From Streptomyces aquilus (GTDB lineage Bacteria; Actinomycetota; Actinomycetes; Streptomycetales; Streptomycetaceae), in assembly GCF_003955715.1 (NCBI RefSeq), contig NZ_CP034463.1:2480001-2544000 (forward strand): 64,000 nucleotides of DNA, written 5' to 3'. Positions 16,979 through 25,535 of the stretch are shown here, one piece after another. The position numbers and the translations under genes are program-made. Every line of letters begins with the position of its first letter. Position 1 is the stretch's first letter. The notes beneath the pieces were generated by a model that ran no database searches, was not told the origin of the DNA, and saw nothing but the letters and a program-made list of their open reading frames with translations.

Positions 16979-17766
16979 GCGTGCCGATCCTCATGTACCA
17001 CGCCATCGCGACCGACCCGAGCGATGCCACCCGAGACCTCTCGGTGACGCCCGAGGCCTTCGGCCGGCAGATGGACCTCATCGCGGACCTGGGCCGCACG
17101 CCGATCACCACGGCCCAGCTGGCGGCGCACTGGCGCGACGGCCGCCCGCTGCCCGAGCGCCCCGTCCTGGTCACGTTCGACGACGGCTACGAGGGCGTCC
17201 ACCGGCACGCCCTGCCCGTGCTCGCCAAGCACGGCTTCGCCGCCACCCTGTTCGTGTCGACGGCGTGGCTGCGCGGCCCGCACGACAACGGGCACGCGCT
17301 GGACACCATGCTGGACTGGCCGCAGGTGCGGGAACTCGCCGCCGAGGGCGTGGAGATCGGCGGGCACAGCCACACCCACCCGCAGCTCGACCAGCTCGAC
17401 GACGACGACCTGCGCCGCGAGCTGATCCTCTGCAAGGAGATCGTCACCGACGAACTCGGCACCGCCCCGGTCTCGTTCGCCTACCCCTACGGCTACTCCA
17501 GCCGCCGGGTCCGCGAGCAGGTCCGCGAGACGGGGTACGCCCAGGCCCTCGCCGTCGGCAACGGACTCGCGCGGCGCCGGCAGGGGCCGTACGCGCTGCT
17601 GCGGGTCACCGTGCGCCGCGGTACGGACGCCGAGGAGTTCCAGCGCTTGATCGAAGGCCGGGCCATCGCCCGTACCTTCGCCCGGGACCGCGCGTTCACC
17701 AAGGGGTACGCCATGGTCCGAAGAGCACGCCAGGTCCGCCGGAAGGCCATCCGTTCCCGTGTCTGA
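16975..17766 (+). CDS. NodB-type polysaccharide deacetylase
   Basis: A 263-residue carbohydrate esterase 4 domain protein. Motif 1 (TFDDGYEG) gives the catalytic Asp and metal Asp, motif 2 (GGHSHTHPQLD) the metal-binding His pair, and motif 3 (FAYPYGYSSRRV) the pocket. It opens with VPILMYHAIA. It has no signal peptide, so unlike PgaB-type enzymes it should act inside the cell, presumably removing N-acetyl groups from lipid-linked precursors. It overlaps both neighbours: ATGA with the glycosyltransferase and 8 bases with the large membrane gene. Confidence 0.9.
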   Translation: MSVPILMYHAIATDPSDATRDLSVTPEAFGRQMDLIADLGRTPITTAQLAAHWRDGRPLPERPVLVTFDDGYEGVHRHALPVLAKHGFAATLFVSTAWLRGPHDNGHALDTMLDWPQVRELAAEGVEIGGHSHTHPQLDQLDDDDLRRELILCKEIVTDELGTAPVSFAYPYGYSSRRVREQVRETGYAQALAVGNGLARRRQGPYALLRVTVRRGTDAEEFQRLIEGRAIARTFARDRAFTKGYAMVRRARQVRRKAIRSRV

Positions 17767-20700
17767 CACGACGACCACCACCGAGTCGACCGAGCCCGCG
17801 ACCGAGGCGCCCCAGCAGTCGGGGCGCCGGCTGCGCCTGCCCGGCATGGGGCGCTCGTCCGGCGGCAACCAGCTGTTCCGCAACGCCTACGCCCTGATGC
17901 TGAACACGGGTATCTCCGCCGTGCTCGGTCTCGGCTTCTGGCTGGCCGCCGCCCGCTACTACTCCGAGTCCGCGGTCGGCCAGGGCTCCGCCGCGATCGC
18001 CGCGATGAAGTTCCTCGCGGGGCTGACCGCGGTGACCCTGACCGGCGCCCTGGCCCGCTTCATCCCGGTCGCCGGGCGCGCCACCGGGCGGCTCATCTTC
18101 CGTACGTACGCGGGCAGTTCGGTGCTCGTGGCGCTCGCCGCGGGGGTCTTCCTGCTGACGCTGGACGTGTGGGGTCCTTCGTACCGCTTCCTGCACGGGA
18201 CGGTGAACGGGCTCGGCTTCATCGCGGCCGTCGTCGCCTGGAACCTGCTCACCCTCCAGGACGGGGTGCTGACCGGGCTGCGCAACGCCATCTGGGTGCC
18301 GTTCGGCAACACCGTGTTCTCCGCGGTCAAGCTGGGGCTGCTGGTCGCGTTCGCGGTGGCGATCCCGACGGCCGGTGTCTTCGTGTCGTGGGTCGCGGCG
18401 ATCGCGGTGTCCGTGCTGCCGTTGGGCTGGCTGGTGTTCCGGCGGCTGGTGCCCCGGCATGTGAAGGCCACCGAGGACCACGCCCGCCCGCCGACGCTCA
18501 GGGAGGTCGGCCGGTTCCTCGCGGGCGACTACACCGGCTCGCTGTTCTCGCTGGCCGTGGTCTATCTCGTCCCGGTGATCGTGGCCTCGCAGGTCAGTTC
18601 CGAGGACAACGCGTACTTCTACATCACCACCACCATCGGCGGCACCTGCAACCTGCTCGCCATCAACATGGGCGCCTCGCTGACGGTCGAGGGCTCGCAC
18701 GACCCGGGGCGGCTGGCCGCCAACACCCGGGCGGCGCTCAGGCGGATGGCGCGGATCATGCTGCCGGTGGCCGGGGTGCTGTTCTTCGGCGCGCCCTGGA
18801 TCCTCGGCGTCTTCGGCTCGGGGTACGCCGACGCGGCCACCCCGCTGCTGCGCTGGTTCGCGGTCGGCGCGGTGCTGCGGGTCGTCATGGAGACGTACTT
18901 CGCGGTGCTGCGCGCGCAGAGCCGCACCGCGGGACTCGCCTGGTTGCAGGGTCTGTTGTGCGCCCTGGTGCTCGGCCTGACGCTGATCCTGCTCCCCCGC
19001 ATGGGGCTGACCGGCGCGGGCGTCGCCGAGATCTCCTCGCTCGCGGTGATCGTGGCGATCGCCGCGCCGAAGCTGTACAAGACCGTGCGGGCCGCACCGG
19101 CCGGTGCCGTCCCCGAGGACACGGCACCCGACGGCGACCTCGCCGATCTGGGGGCGCGCGAGGCTCCGGTGCCGTCGGGCACGCGCAGGCGCGGGCCGGC
19201 CTGGGCGCTCGACCAGGACACCCTCACCCTCGGCATCCACGTCGACTTCGACCACCTGGAACGCCGCCCGGACGTCCGCCCCGGCCCCGGCACCCCGCCC
19301 ACCGGCATCCCCGTCGTCCGCCCGGCACCGCACCGGCCCACCTGGGCGCAGAAGCTGCCCGAGGTGGGGCTGCCGGTGGAGGAACGGGAACCCGGCTCGG
19401 AGGCGTCCCTGGGCCCGGTACAGACACCGGAGGCGGAGGTGGACGCGCCGTTCGAGCCTTACGAGCCGTACGCGCCTCCCCAGCCGTCCGAGGCGGGGGT
19501 ACGGGAGGAAGGCACCGTACGGCTCGGCGCGGACCTGCCCGAAGAGGGACCGGAGCCCGATGCCGACCCGCCGCTGTCCTGGCGTGACCGGCTCCACCCC
19601 AGCCGGGTCGGGGTGATCGTCGGCTGTCTGCTGACCGCCGCGCTCCTGCTCTACTGGGTGCCCGTGCTGGGGCTCGGCGAGGCCGACCTGGACCGGATGG
19701 GCGGGCTCGGGCTGATCTCGGTGCTGCCGATGACCACCCTGCTCGGCGCGGGCCTGCTCGTGGTGGCCTTCGGCTCGCTGCTGTGGCTGGACCGCGAGCA
19801 CAAGGCGCTGCTGCTGATCGCGCTGCTCGCGACGGTGGTGTCCCTGCACGCGCTGCCCGCGGTGATCGAGACGGAACCCCGCTTCGCGACCGCCTGGCAG
19901 CACCTCGGCTTCCTCGACTACATCGACCGGACCGGGTCGGCGGTGCCCGACCTGGACGCCCGCTGGAGCTGGCCGGGCTTCTTCGCGGCGGCCGCGTTCG
20001 TCGCCCAGGCCTGCGGGGTCACGGACTTCACGGAGCTCATCCGCTGGTGGCCGCTGGCCATCCAGCTCCTCTACCTGGCCCCGATGTTCCTGCTGGTGCG
20101 CTCGATGCGGGCGAGCTGGAAGGCCAAGTGGACGGGCCTGTGGGTGTTCGTGCTGTCCGGCTGGGTCGGCCAGGACTACTTCTCCCCGCAGGGCTTCACC
20201 TACCTCCTCTATCTGGTCTTCGCGGCGATCCTGCTCGTCTACTTCCGCGCCCCGCGCGTGATCTGGACGAAGAAGCGCCCCGGCGAGGTGGAGGTCGAAC
20301 CGACCGACCGGCGCCAGCGGGCCGTCCTCCTCATGGTGGTCATCGGCCTGTTCGCGGCGAGCGTCCCGGCCCACCAGCTCACCCCGTTCGTGATGCTGGG
20401 CGTGCTGGCGGCCCTCGTCCTGATCGGCAGGTCCGAACTGCGCGGCCTGCCCATCCTGTTCGCCGTGCTGGTGGCGGTGTGGGTGGGCTTCATGGCCGAG
20501 CCGTACTGGTCGGGGCACTTCGACGACCTGTTCGGCGGGGTCGGCGGCGTCGGCGGCAATGTGTCGTCGTCGGTGTCGGGCCGTATCGAGGGCGGCAGTT
20601 CCTCGCACAAGCTCGTCCTCTACACGCGCGTGGCCCTCGCCGGCGGTGTGCTGGCGTTCGCCTGCTGGGGCTGGTGGCGGCGGCGCGACCACCACTACCG

Positions 20701-21607
20701 GGAGCGCTCGCTGCTCGTCCTGACCTTCGTGCCGTTCCTCGGCTTCGGCATGCAGTCGTACGGCGGCGAGATGGCGCTGCGCGTCTTCATGTTCGCCCTG
20801 CCGGGCGCCGCCCTCCTCATGGGGCTCGCGCTGTTCCCGCGCACCGGCGTCACGGCGAAGGAACGCGACAAGGACCGGGTGAGCCTGGCGCCCATGGCCG
20901 CGGTGCTGGCGGGTCTGCTGCTCATGTTCGGCTTCCTGGTGGCCCGTTGGGGCAACGAGCCGTTCGAGCGGATCAGACCCGGCGAGGTCACCGCCATGGA
21001 GTACGTGTACGCCCACGACGATCCGACGGTACGCCTGCTGTGGCTGAGCAACGACACGGTCGACAACGTGACGCCGGCCATGCCGTGGGGCGCTCGGGAC
21101 ATGGAGAAGGTCGAGTACGTGCCGACGCTGGCGCCGGCCGACCCGGTGCTGGTGTCCAGCCTGGTCAAGGCGTTGAAGGACGCGGGCCCGAACTCGTATC
21201 TGATGATCAACCGCAGTCAGGTCACGTATCTGGAGACGGACGTCGGCTACTCGACGTCCTGGGAGCCGCGGCTGGTCGAGAACCTCGACAAGCGGACCGA
21301 GTTGAAGAAGGTCTTCGTCAACGCGGACGTCACCATGTACGCGCTGGCCAAGCAGCCCCCGGGCAAGGTCGCGAAGGCGGACCCGGGGCCGATCGGGCCG
21401 CAGGTGACCTGGACGCCGTGGTCGGTGGTCGGCGGGCTCGCGGCGCTGGCGCTGATCGTGCTGCTGACCGCGCGTGAGGTGGTCCGGGTCGCGGTGCGGC
21501 CGGGGGTGCGGCAACTGCGCTGGTTGCAGAGCAGCTTCTGGTTCTCGCTGCCGCTGCTGGCGGTGCTGTTCGCTTCGCTGGTGCAGCGGTTCCTGACGAT
21601 GAAGTGA
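17759..21607 (+). CDS. Giant membrane fusion: Wzx-like flippase plus polytopic polymerase/glycosyltransferase-like domain
   Basis: A 1282-residue protein with two polytopic halves. Residues about 35-435 look like a polysaccharide flippase (LMLNTGISAVLGLGFWLAAA, FIAAVVAWNLLTLQDGVLTG, DYTGSLFSLAVVYLVPVIVA, YADAATPLLRWFAVGAV). Residues about 440-610 are a charged, Pro-rich cytoplasmic linker. From about 615 another dozen or so spans follow, with a loop around WQHLGFLDYIDRTG and the segment GWVGQDYFSPQGFTYLLYLV, like actinobacterial GT-C/O-antigen ligase-type proteins. I infer export plus polymerisation or transfer in one chain. The GTG start overlaps the deacetylase stop. The second half is not firmly classified. 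Confidence 0.82.
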   Translation: MSDTTTTTESTEPATEAPQQSGRRLRLPGMGRSSGGNQLFRNAYALMLNTGISAVLGLGFWLAAARYYSESAVGQGSAAIAAMKFLAGLTAVTLTGALARFIPVAGRATGRLIFRTYAGSSVLVALAAGVFLLTLDVWGPSYRFLHGTVNGLGFIAAVVAWNLLTLQDGVLTGLRNAIWVPFGNTVFSAVKLGLLVAFAVAIPTAGVFVSWVAAIAVSVLPLGWLVFRRLVPRHVKATEDHARPPTLREVGRFLAGDYTGSLFSLAVVYLVPVIVASQVSSEDNAYFYITTTIGGTCNLLAINMGASLTVEGSHDPGRLAANTRAALRRMARIMLPVAGVLFFGAPWILGVFGSGYADAATPLLRWFAVGAVLRVVMETYFAVLRAQSRTAGLAWLQGLLCALVLGLTLILLPRMGLTGAGVAEISSLAVIVAIAAPKLYKTVRAAPAGAVPEDTAPDGDLADLGAREAPVPSGTRRRGPAWALDQDTLTLGIHVDFDHLERRPDVRPGPGTPPTGIPVVRPAPHRPTWAQKLPEVGLPVEEREPGSEASLGPVQTPEAEVDAPFEPYEPYAPPQPSEAGVREEGTVRLGADLPEEGPEPDADPPLSWRDRLHPSRVGVIVGCLLTAALLLYWVPVLGLGEADLDRMGGLGLISVLPMTTLLGAGLLVVAFGSLLWLDREHKALLLIALLATVVSLHALPAVIETEPRFATAWQHLGFLDYIDRTGSAVPDLDARWSWPGFFAAAAFVAQACGVTDFTELIRWWPLAIQLLYLAPMFLLVRSMRASWKAKWTGLWVFVLSGWVGQDYFSPQGFTYLLYLVFAAILLVYFRAPRVIWTKKRPGEVEVEPTDRRQRAVLLMVVIGLFAASVPAHQLTPFVMLGVLAALVLIGRSELRGLPILFAVLVAVWVGFMAEPYWSGHFDDLFGGVGGVGGNVSSSVSGRIEGGSSSHKLVLYTRVALAGGVLAFACWGWWRRRDHHYRERSLLVLTFVPFLGFGMQSYGGEMALRVFMFALPGAALLMGLALFPRTGVTAKERDKDRVSLAPMAAVLAGLLLMFGFLVARWGNEPFERIRPGEVTAMEYVYAHDDPTVRLLWLSNDTVDNVTPAMPWGARDMEKVEYVPTLAPADPVLVSSLVKALKDAGPNSYLMINRSQVTYLETDVGYSTSWEPRLVENLDKRTELKKVFVNADVTMYALAKQPPGKVAKADPGPIGPQVTWTPWSVVGGLAALALIVLLTAREVVRVAVRPGVRQLRWLQSSFWFSLPLLAVLFASLVQRFLTMK

Positions 21608-21619
21608 GGGGGCAGCGGC

Positions 21620-23050
21620 TCATCCGGCGGACCGGGTGAGCCACTTGACCTCGTAGGCCGCCATGTCGAAGCGCTGTCCGTCGACCTTCGCGCTGATCTG
21701 CCGGTCCAGGGTGTTGACCACGAGGACCGTCTTGTCGGTGGCGAGGACACGGACGTTGGGCACGTCGTCCGCGGCGACCGACACCGTCGCGAAGTCGGTG
21801 CCCGGCCCGAACGCCTTGCCGAACCGGCTGACCAGGTCGAACATGGGCAGCTTCTGCCCGCCGTCCGTCCCGTTCGTCGGCGTCCACAGACAGCCCGCGC
21901 AGTCCGTGCCCTTCTCGTTCTCCGGGTTCCAGTAGAGGGCGGACGTGGTGCCGCCCTTGGCGAGGGCGATCATGCCGGCGGCCTGGACGGCGACACGGCG
22001 GTTCTCGGACCAGCCCTCGCGCTCGTCCTGGGCGTCGGCCGGCTCGACGTAGTACTCGGCCCACCACAGCGGCAGGTTCCCGGTCCGCTGCCGCACCCAC
22101 TGGCTGACGGCGGTGAACTTGTCGGTCGCCGCGAACTCGTCGGGCAGCATCTCGTCGTCGTTGGTGTAGCTGGAGCCGTCCACGACCACGAAGTCGGCGC
22201 CGGCCTTGTGCTTGTTCCAGTAGTCGAAGGCGTCGAGGATGCGCTGGTCCATGGCGCCCCACGGCCCCTTGAAGGTCGTGGACGCGTCCTCCGAGCGCGG
22301 GTCGACGCTGTCCATCACGAGATACGGGCCGCCGACCATGATGTCCGGGTTGACCTTCTTCAGCGCCCGGTAGACGAGGTTGTAGAGCTTGGTGTAGCCC
22401 TCGTAGTCCCAGCGGGCCTCGGAGTCGTTCCAGAAGCCCTTGAACTCGTTCCAGACGATGAAGTGGCGGACGTCCGGGTAGCGCCTCGCGACGGTCGCGG
22501 CGAGCGCGGCGAAGTCCTCGAAGTGCGCGGGCTGCGGGGCGGTCTCCAGCGCGGACTGGCTCCAGTCGGTGTTGCCGACGCCCGGCTCGCCGCCCTTCAT
22601 CCAGTCGGGGGCGCAGCACAGCGTGACGACCGGGGTGGAGCCGGAGGCGCGGATGAAGTCGATGCGCCGGTCCATGTCCGCGAAGTCGTAACGCCCCTTG
22701 ACCGGCTCGGGGTTGTCGGCGCCCCAGCCCATGAGGTGCTGGTTCTGCGGCAGCCCGCCGACGTCCGCGATCCGCCCCTCGACCCGCTCGACGGCGGTGG
22801 AGTTGCCCTCGTCGGCGCTGTGCTGGGTGTGGGTGAAGCCCCAGCCGACGTCCGGGGTCCCGGCGTCCGGTGTGCTGGTGGGCGTGCCGTGCGCCCTGCT
22901 GCCGTTGCTCGTGGTGCCGTCGGTGCTCGCCCCGTTGCCGGGCAGCGTGTTGAGGAGGGTCACGGCCAGGGCCAGAGCGGCCGCGCCCACGCCGAGCAGC
23001 GCGGTGAGCCGCCACCGCAGTGCCCCCGAATTCCACCCATGACGTCCCAT
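21620..23050 (-). CDS. Membrane-anchored glycoside hydrolase, GH39-like
   Basis: A protein of about 476 residues with one N-terminal membrane helix (LTALLGVGAAALALAVTLL), a Ser/Thr-rich stalk and an extracytoplasmic (beta/alpha)8 hydrolase. WNEFKGFWN carries the likely acid/base Glu and WAEYYVEP the likely nucleophile Glu, as in clan GH-A families 39/5. GTG 23080 is an alternative start 30 bases upstream; neither has a clear ribosome site. It converges on the flippase fusion with a 12-base gap and probably trims the polymer made by that operon at the cell surface. The bond cleaved is unknown. Confidence 0.82.
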   Translation of the reverse strand: MGRHGWNSGALRWRLTALLGVGAAALALAVTLLNTLPGNGASTDGTTSNGSRAHGTPTSTPDAGTPDVGWGFTHTQHSADEGNSTAVERVEGRIADVGGLPQNQHLMGWGADNPEPVKGRYDFADMDRRIDFIRASGSTPVVTLCCAPDWMKGGEPGVGNTDWSQSALETAPQPAHFEDFAALAATVARRYPDVRHFIVWNEFKGFWNDSEARWDYEGYTKLYNLVYRALKKVNPDIMVGGPYLVMDSVDPRSEDASTTFKGPWGAMDQRILDAFDYWNKHKAGADFVVVDGSSYTNDDEMLPDEFAATDKFTAVSQWVRQRTGNLPLWWAEYYVEPADAQDEREGWSENRRVAVQAAGMIALAKGGTTSALYWNPENEKGTDCAGCLWTPTNGTDGGQKLPMFDLVSRFGKAFGPGTDFATVSVAADDVPNVRVLATDKTVLVVNTLDRQISAKVDGQRFDMAAYEVKWLTRSAG

Positions 23051-23208
23051 CAAGGGCAACAGTAGACGCGGGATGCGCACCTGGGGCAGGTCTTGTCATT
23101 GCACAGCTCTGTAACAGGACGGAGCGGACGCAAAAGGTCCCATCCGACACTCCGGACGCACTACGGAAACCGGGTGCGATCGGCGTGCTCGTGCCGGATC
23201 ATGGCGGC

Positions 23209-24303
23209 ATGTCTGCGAACCCACACGACGCTCTGCCGATCCGGCTCAACGTCGACGACAGCGACTCGCCGTCCGACGTCGTCGACGCGCTGTTCCTCGG
23301 CCGCTTCGCGACGGGCGAGCAGCCGTACTCGCACGCGGCCAACATCGACCGTGTGCGGTCCGGTGCGTCCCTGCTGCCGCCCGGCGCCCGGGTGCTGCGC
23401 ATCGCCCGGGACGACGACCGCAGCGCGACGCTCGCGGAAGGCGACGGCTGGACGCTGCTGATCTCCCGCTGGAACCGTGGCGCCGACGTCACCGTGACGG
23501 CGACCAGCGCCGAGCTGGCCGAGAAGGTGCTCGGCGAGGCGACGGACGGCGCCGCCGACGAGCCCGAACCCCAGCCGGAGAACGTGACGATGGGGTTCTG
23601 GTACGTCTCCCCGCGCCGCGGCCCGCACCGCACCACCCGGCAGATCTCGGCGGGCACCTGGGACGAGGTGCGGGAGAACTACACCGCGCCGGTCGCGGAC
23701 GCGATGACCCGGCTCATGAAGACGACCCCGGAGGACATCGCGGGCCGCCTGCTCCTGCTGCACGGCCCGCCGGGCACCGGCAAGACCTCGGCGCTGCGCA
23801 CGCTGGCCCGTTCCTGGCGGGACTGGTGCCAGGTCGACTGCGTCCTCGACCCCGAGCGGCTCTTCTCCGACGTCGGCTATCTGATGGACATCGCGATCGG
23901 CGAGGACGACGCGACGGGCAAGGGCCGCTGGCGGCTGCTGCTCCTGGAGGACTGCGACGAACTGATCCGCGGCGAGGCCAAGCACACGGCCGGCCAGGCC
24001 CTGTCGCGGCTGCTGAACCTCACCGACGGCCTGCTGGGCCAGGGGCGCAACGTCCTGGTCGGGGTCACCACCAACGAGGACCTGGAGCGCCTGCACCCCG
24101 CGGTGGTCCGCCCCGGCCGCTGTCTGGCCCGGATCGAGGTCGGCCGGCTGACCCGGGCGGAGGCGACGGGCTGGCTGGGCTCGGAAGAGGGCATCGGCCG
24201 CGACGGCGCCACGCTGGCGGAGCTGTACGCGCTGCGCCGGGGCACCTCCCCGACCGCGCTGCCGGAGCCTCGGGACGGGGTGGACGCGGGCCTGTACCTG
24301 TGA
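23209..24303 (+). CDS. AAA-family ATPase with DUF5925-type N-terminal domain
   Basis: A 364-residue cytoplasmic protein. The first 170 residues resemble the streptomycete DUF5925 region (IRLNVDDSDSPSDVVDALFL, WTLLISRWNRGADVTVTATS). The rest is an AAA module: Walker A LHGPPGTGKTSALRTL, Walker B RLLLLEDCDEL, sensor 1 VGVTTNEDLERLHPAV, and an arginine pair VVRPGRC. The sequence is close to BCS1/FtsH-like AAA cores but there is no protease or membrane part. ATG 23209 lacks an obvious ribosome site, and GTG codons 15-18 bases upstream are alternatives. The substrate is unknown. It precedes the DUF72 gene by 18 bases. Confidence 0.83.
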   Translation: MSANPHDALPIRLNVDDSDSPSDVVDALFLGRFATGEQPYSHAANIDRVRSGASLLPPGARVLRIARDDDRSATLAEGDGWTLLISRWNRGADVTVTATSAELAEKVLGEATDGAADEPEPQPENVTMGFWYVSPRRGPHRTTRQISAGTWDEVRENYTAPVADAMTRLMKTTPEDIAGRLLLLHGPPGTGKTSALRTLARSWRDWCQVDCVLDPERLFSDVGYLMDIAIGEDDATGKGRWRLLLLEDCDELIRGEAKHTAGQALSRLLNLTDGLLGQGRNVLVGVTTNEDLERLHPAVVRPGRCLARIEVGRLTRAEATGWLGSEEGIGRDGATLAELYALRRGTSPTALPEPRDGVDAGLYL

Positions 24304-24321
24304 CGGTGCTTTGATGGAGGT

Positions 24322-25044
24322 ATGACCCGGTACGTCGGTACGTCGGGCTGGCAGTACAAGGACTGGCGCGGCGCCCTCTACCCGGCCGGCTGCCCGATGC
24401 GGCGCTGGCTGGAGGAGTACGCCGCGCACTTCCCGACCGTGGAGATCAACAACGCCTTCTACCGGCTGCCGTCCCGCGAGAACTTCGCGGCATGGCGGGA
24501 ACGGGTGCCGGCGGACTTCGTGGTCGCCGTGAAGGCGAGCCGCTATCTCACCCACGTCAAGCGTCTGAAGGACCCCGAGGAGCCGGTCCACCGGCTGATG
24601 AGCCACGCGGAAGGGCTGGGTGCCCGCCTCGGCCCGGTGCTCCTCCAGCTCCCCCCGACGCTGAAGGCCGACGCGCGGCTCCTGGACGCCTGTCTCGCCT
24701 GCTTCCCCTCGGGGACGCGGGTGGCGGTCGAACCCCGGCACGCGTCCTGGTGGACGCCGGAGGTCCGCGAGGTCCTGGAGTCCCGCTCCGCCGCCCTGTG
24801 CTGGGCCGACGTCCGCGCCCGCCCGGTCACCCCGCTGTGGCGGACGACGGACTGGGGCTACGTCCGCTTCCACGAGGGCCGGGCGAAGGACTGGCCGCGC
24901 TACGGCAGGCGGTCGCTGGAGACCTGGGCGGCCCGCGTCGAGGACACCTGGTCGGCCGGGGAGGACGTGTACGCGTACTTCAACAACGACCCGAACGCGG
25001 CGGCGGTGGAGAACGCGCGGACCTTCGAGACCCTGCTCCGCTGA
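24322..25044 (+). CDS. DUF72 (YecE-like) family protein
   Basis: A 240-residue TIM-barrel-like cytosolic protein. The family signatures are present: YVGTSGWQYKDWRGALYP at the start, FPTVEINNAFYRLPSRENFA, DFVVAVKASRYLTHVKRL and the closing DVYAYFNNDPNAAAVENA. The biochemical role of DUF72 is not established. GGAGGT sits only one base before the ATG, an unusually short spacing. Its stop lies in the first copy of a 24-bp tandem duplication shared with the converging GntR gene. It is likely co-transcribed with the AAA ATPase. Confidence 0.9.
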   Translation: MTRYVGTSGWQYKDWRGALYPAGCPMRRWLEEYAAHFPTVEINNAFYRLPSRENFAAWRERVPADFVVAVKASRYLTHVKRLKDPEEPVHRLMSHAEGLGARLGPVLLQLPPTLKADARLLDACLACFPSGTRVAVEPRHASWWTPEVREVLESRSAALCWADVRARPVTPLWRTTDWGYVRFHEGRAKDWPRYGRRSLETWAARVEDTWSAGEDVYAYFNNDPNAAAVENARTFETLLR

Positions 25045-25088
25045 GACTTACGCGTCGTAGGCGGCTGAGACTTACGCGTCGTAGGCGG
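25041..25088. repeat. 24-bp perfect tandem duplication at the convergent gene ends
   Basis: Bases 25041-25064 are repeated exactly at 25065-25088. Copy 1 contains the DUF72 stop TGA; copy 2 contains the stop and last codons of the GntR gene read on the other strand. The length is a multiple of three. Confidence 0.9.
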
Positions 25089-25440
25089 CCCGCACCGCGT
25101 CCCGCACCGCGGCCAGCGCGGCGTCCCGGTCCGCGCCCAGCCGCTGCGCCCGCTCGGCGTACGCCTGCGCCGCCGACGCCAGCTCACGCTCCGCGGCCGC
25201 TCCCGCCGCCGCGACGAACGTCCCGTTGCGCCCCCGCGTCTCGATCACCCCGTCGCTCTCCAGCGCCCGGTACGCCTTGGCCACGGTGTTCGCGGCGAGC
25301 CCCAGGGACTCGGCCAGTCCACGCACCGTGGGCAGCCGGTACCCGACCGGCAGCGCCCCCGACCGCGCCTGTTCGGAGATCTGCGCCCGCACCTGCTCGT
25401 ACGGCGGCGCGCTGTCGTCGATGTCGATCTTCAAGGTCAC
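25072..25440 (-). CDS. GntR-family regulator, YtrA subgroup
   Basis: A 122-residue repressor: winged helix with SGALPVGYRLPTVRGLAESL and LAANTVAKAYRALESDGVIE, then the short C-terminal helical part (residues about 75-122) typical of YtrA regulators rather than a full effector domain. GTG 25440 after a G-rich stretch gives the normal opening TLKIDIDDSAPPYEQVRAQI. YtrA regulators usually control an adjacent ABC transporter, but none is present here, and its neighbours are DUF72 (convergent) and a GNAT gene (divergent). The target is therefore open. Confidence 0.9.
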   Translation of the reverse strand: MTLKIDIDDSAPPYEQVRAQISEQARSGALPVGYRLPTVRGLAESLGLAANTVAKAYRALESDGVIETRGRNGTFVAAAGAAAERELASAAQAYAERAQRLGADRDAALAAVRDAVRAAYDA

Positions 25441-25535
25441 GCCCCCGATTCTTCCGCACCGCCCCGTCACCCCGCCGCAAGCCCGCCGGAAAATGGGAGG
25501 CAGCCCGGCCCGCCCGCCCCGTAGCGTCCGCTCAC

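Noticed and set aside
17696..21514. Very long open frame on the minus strand across the flippase fusion gene
   Set aside because: It is rich in His, Arg, Gln and Gly with no domain pattern, typical of an antisense frame kept open by high GC at the third codon position of the true gene.
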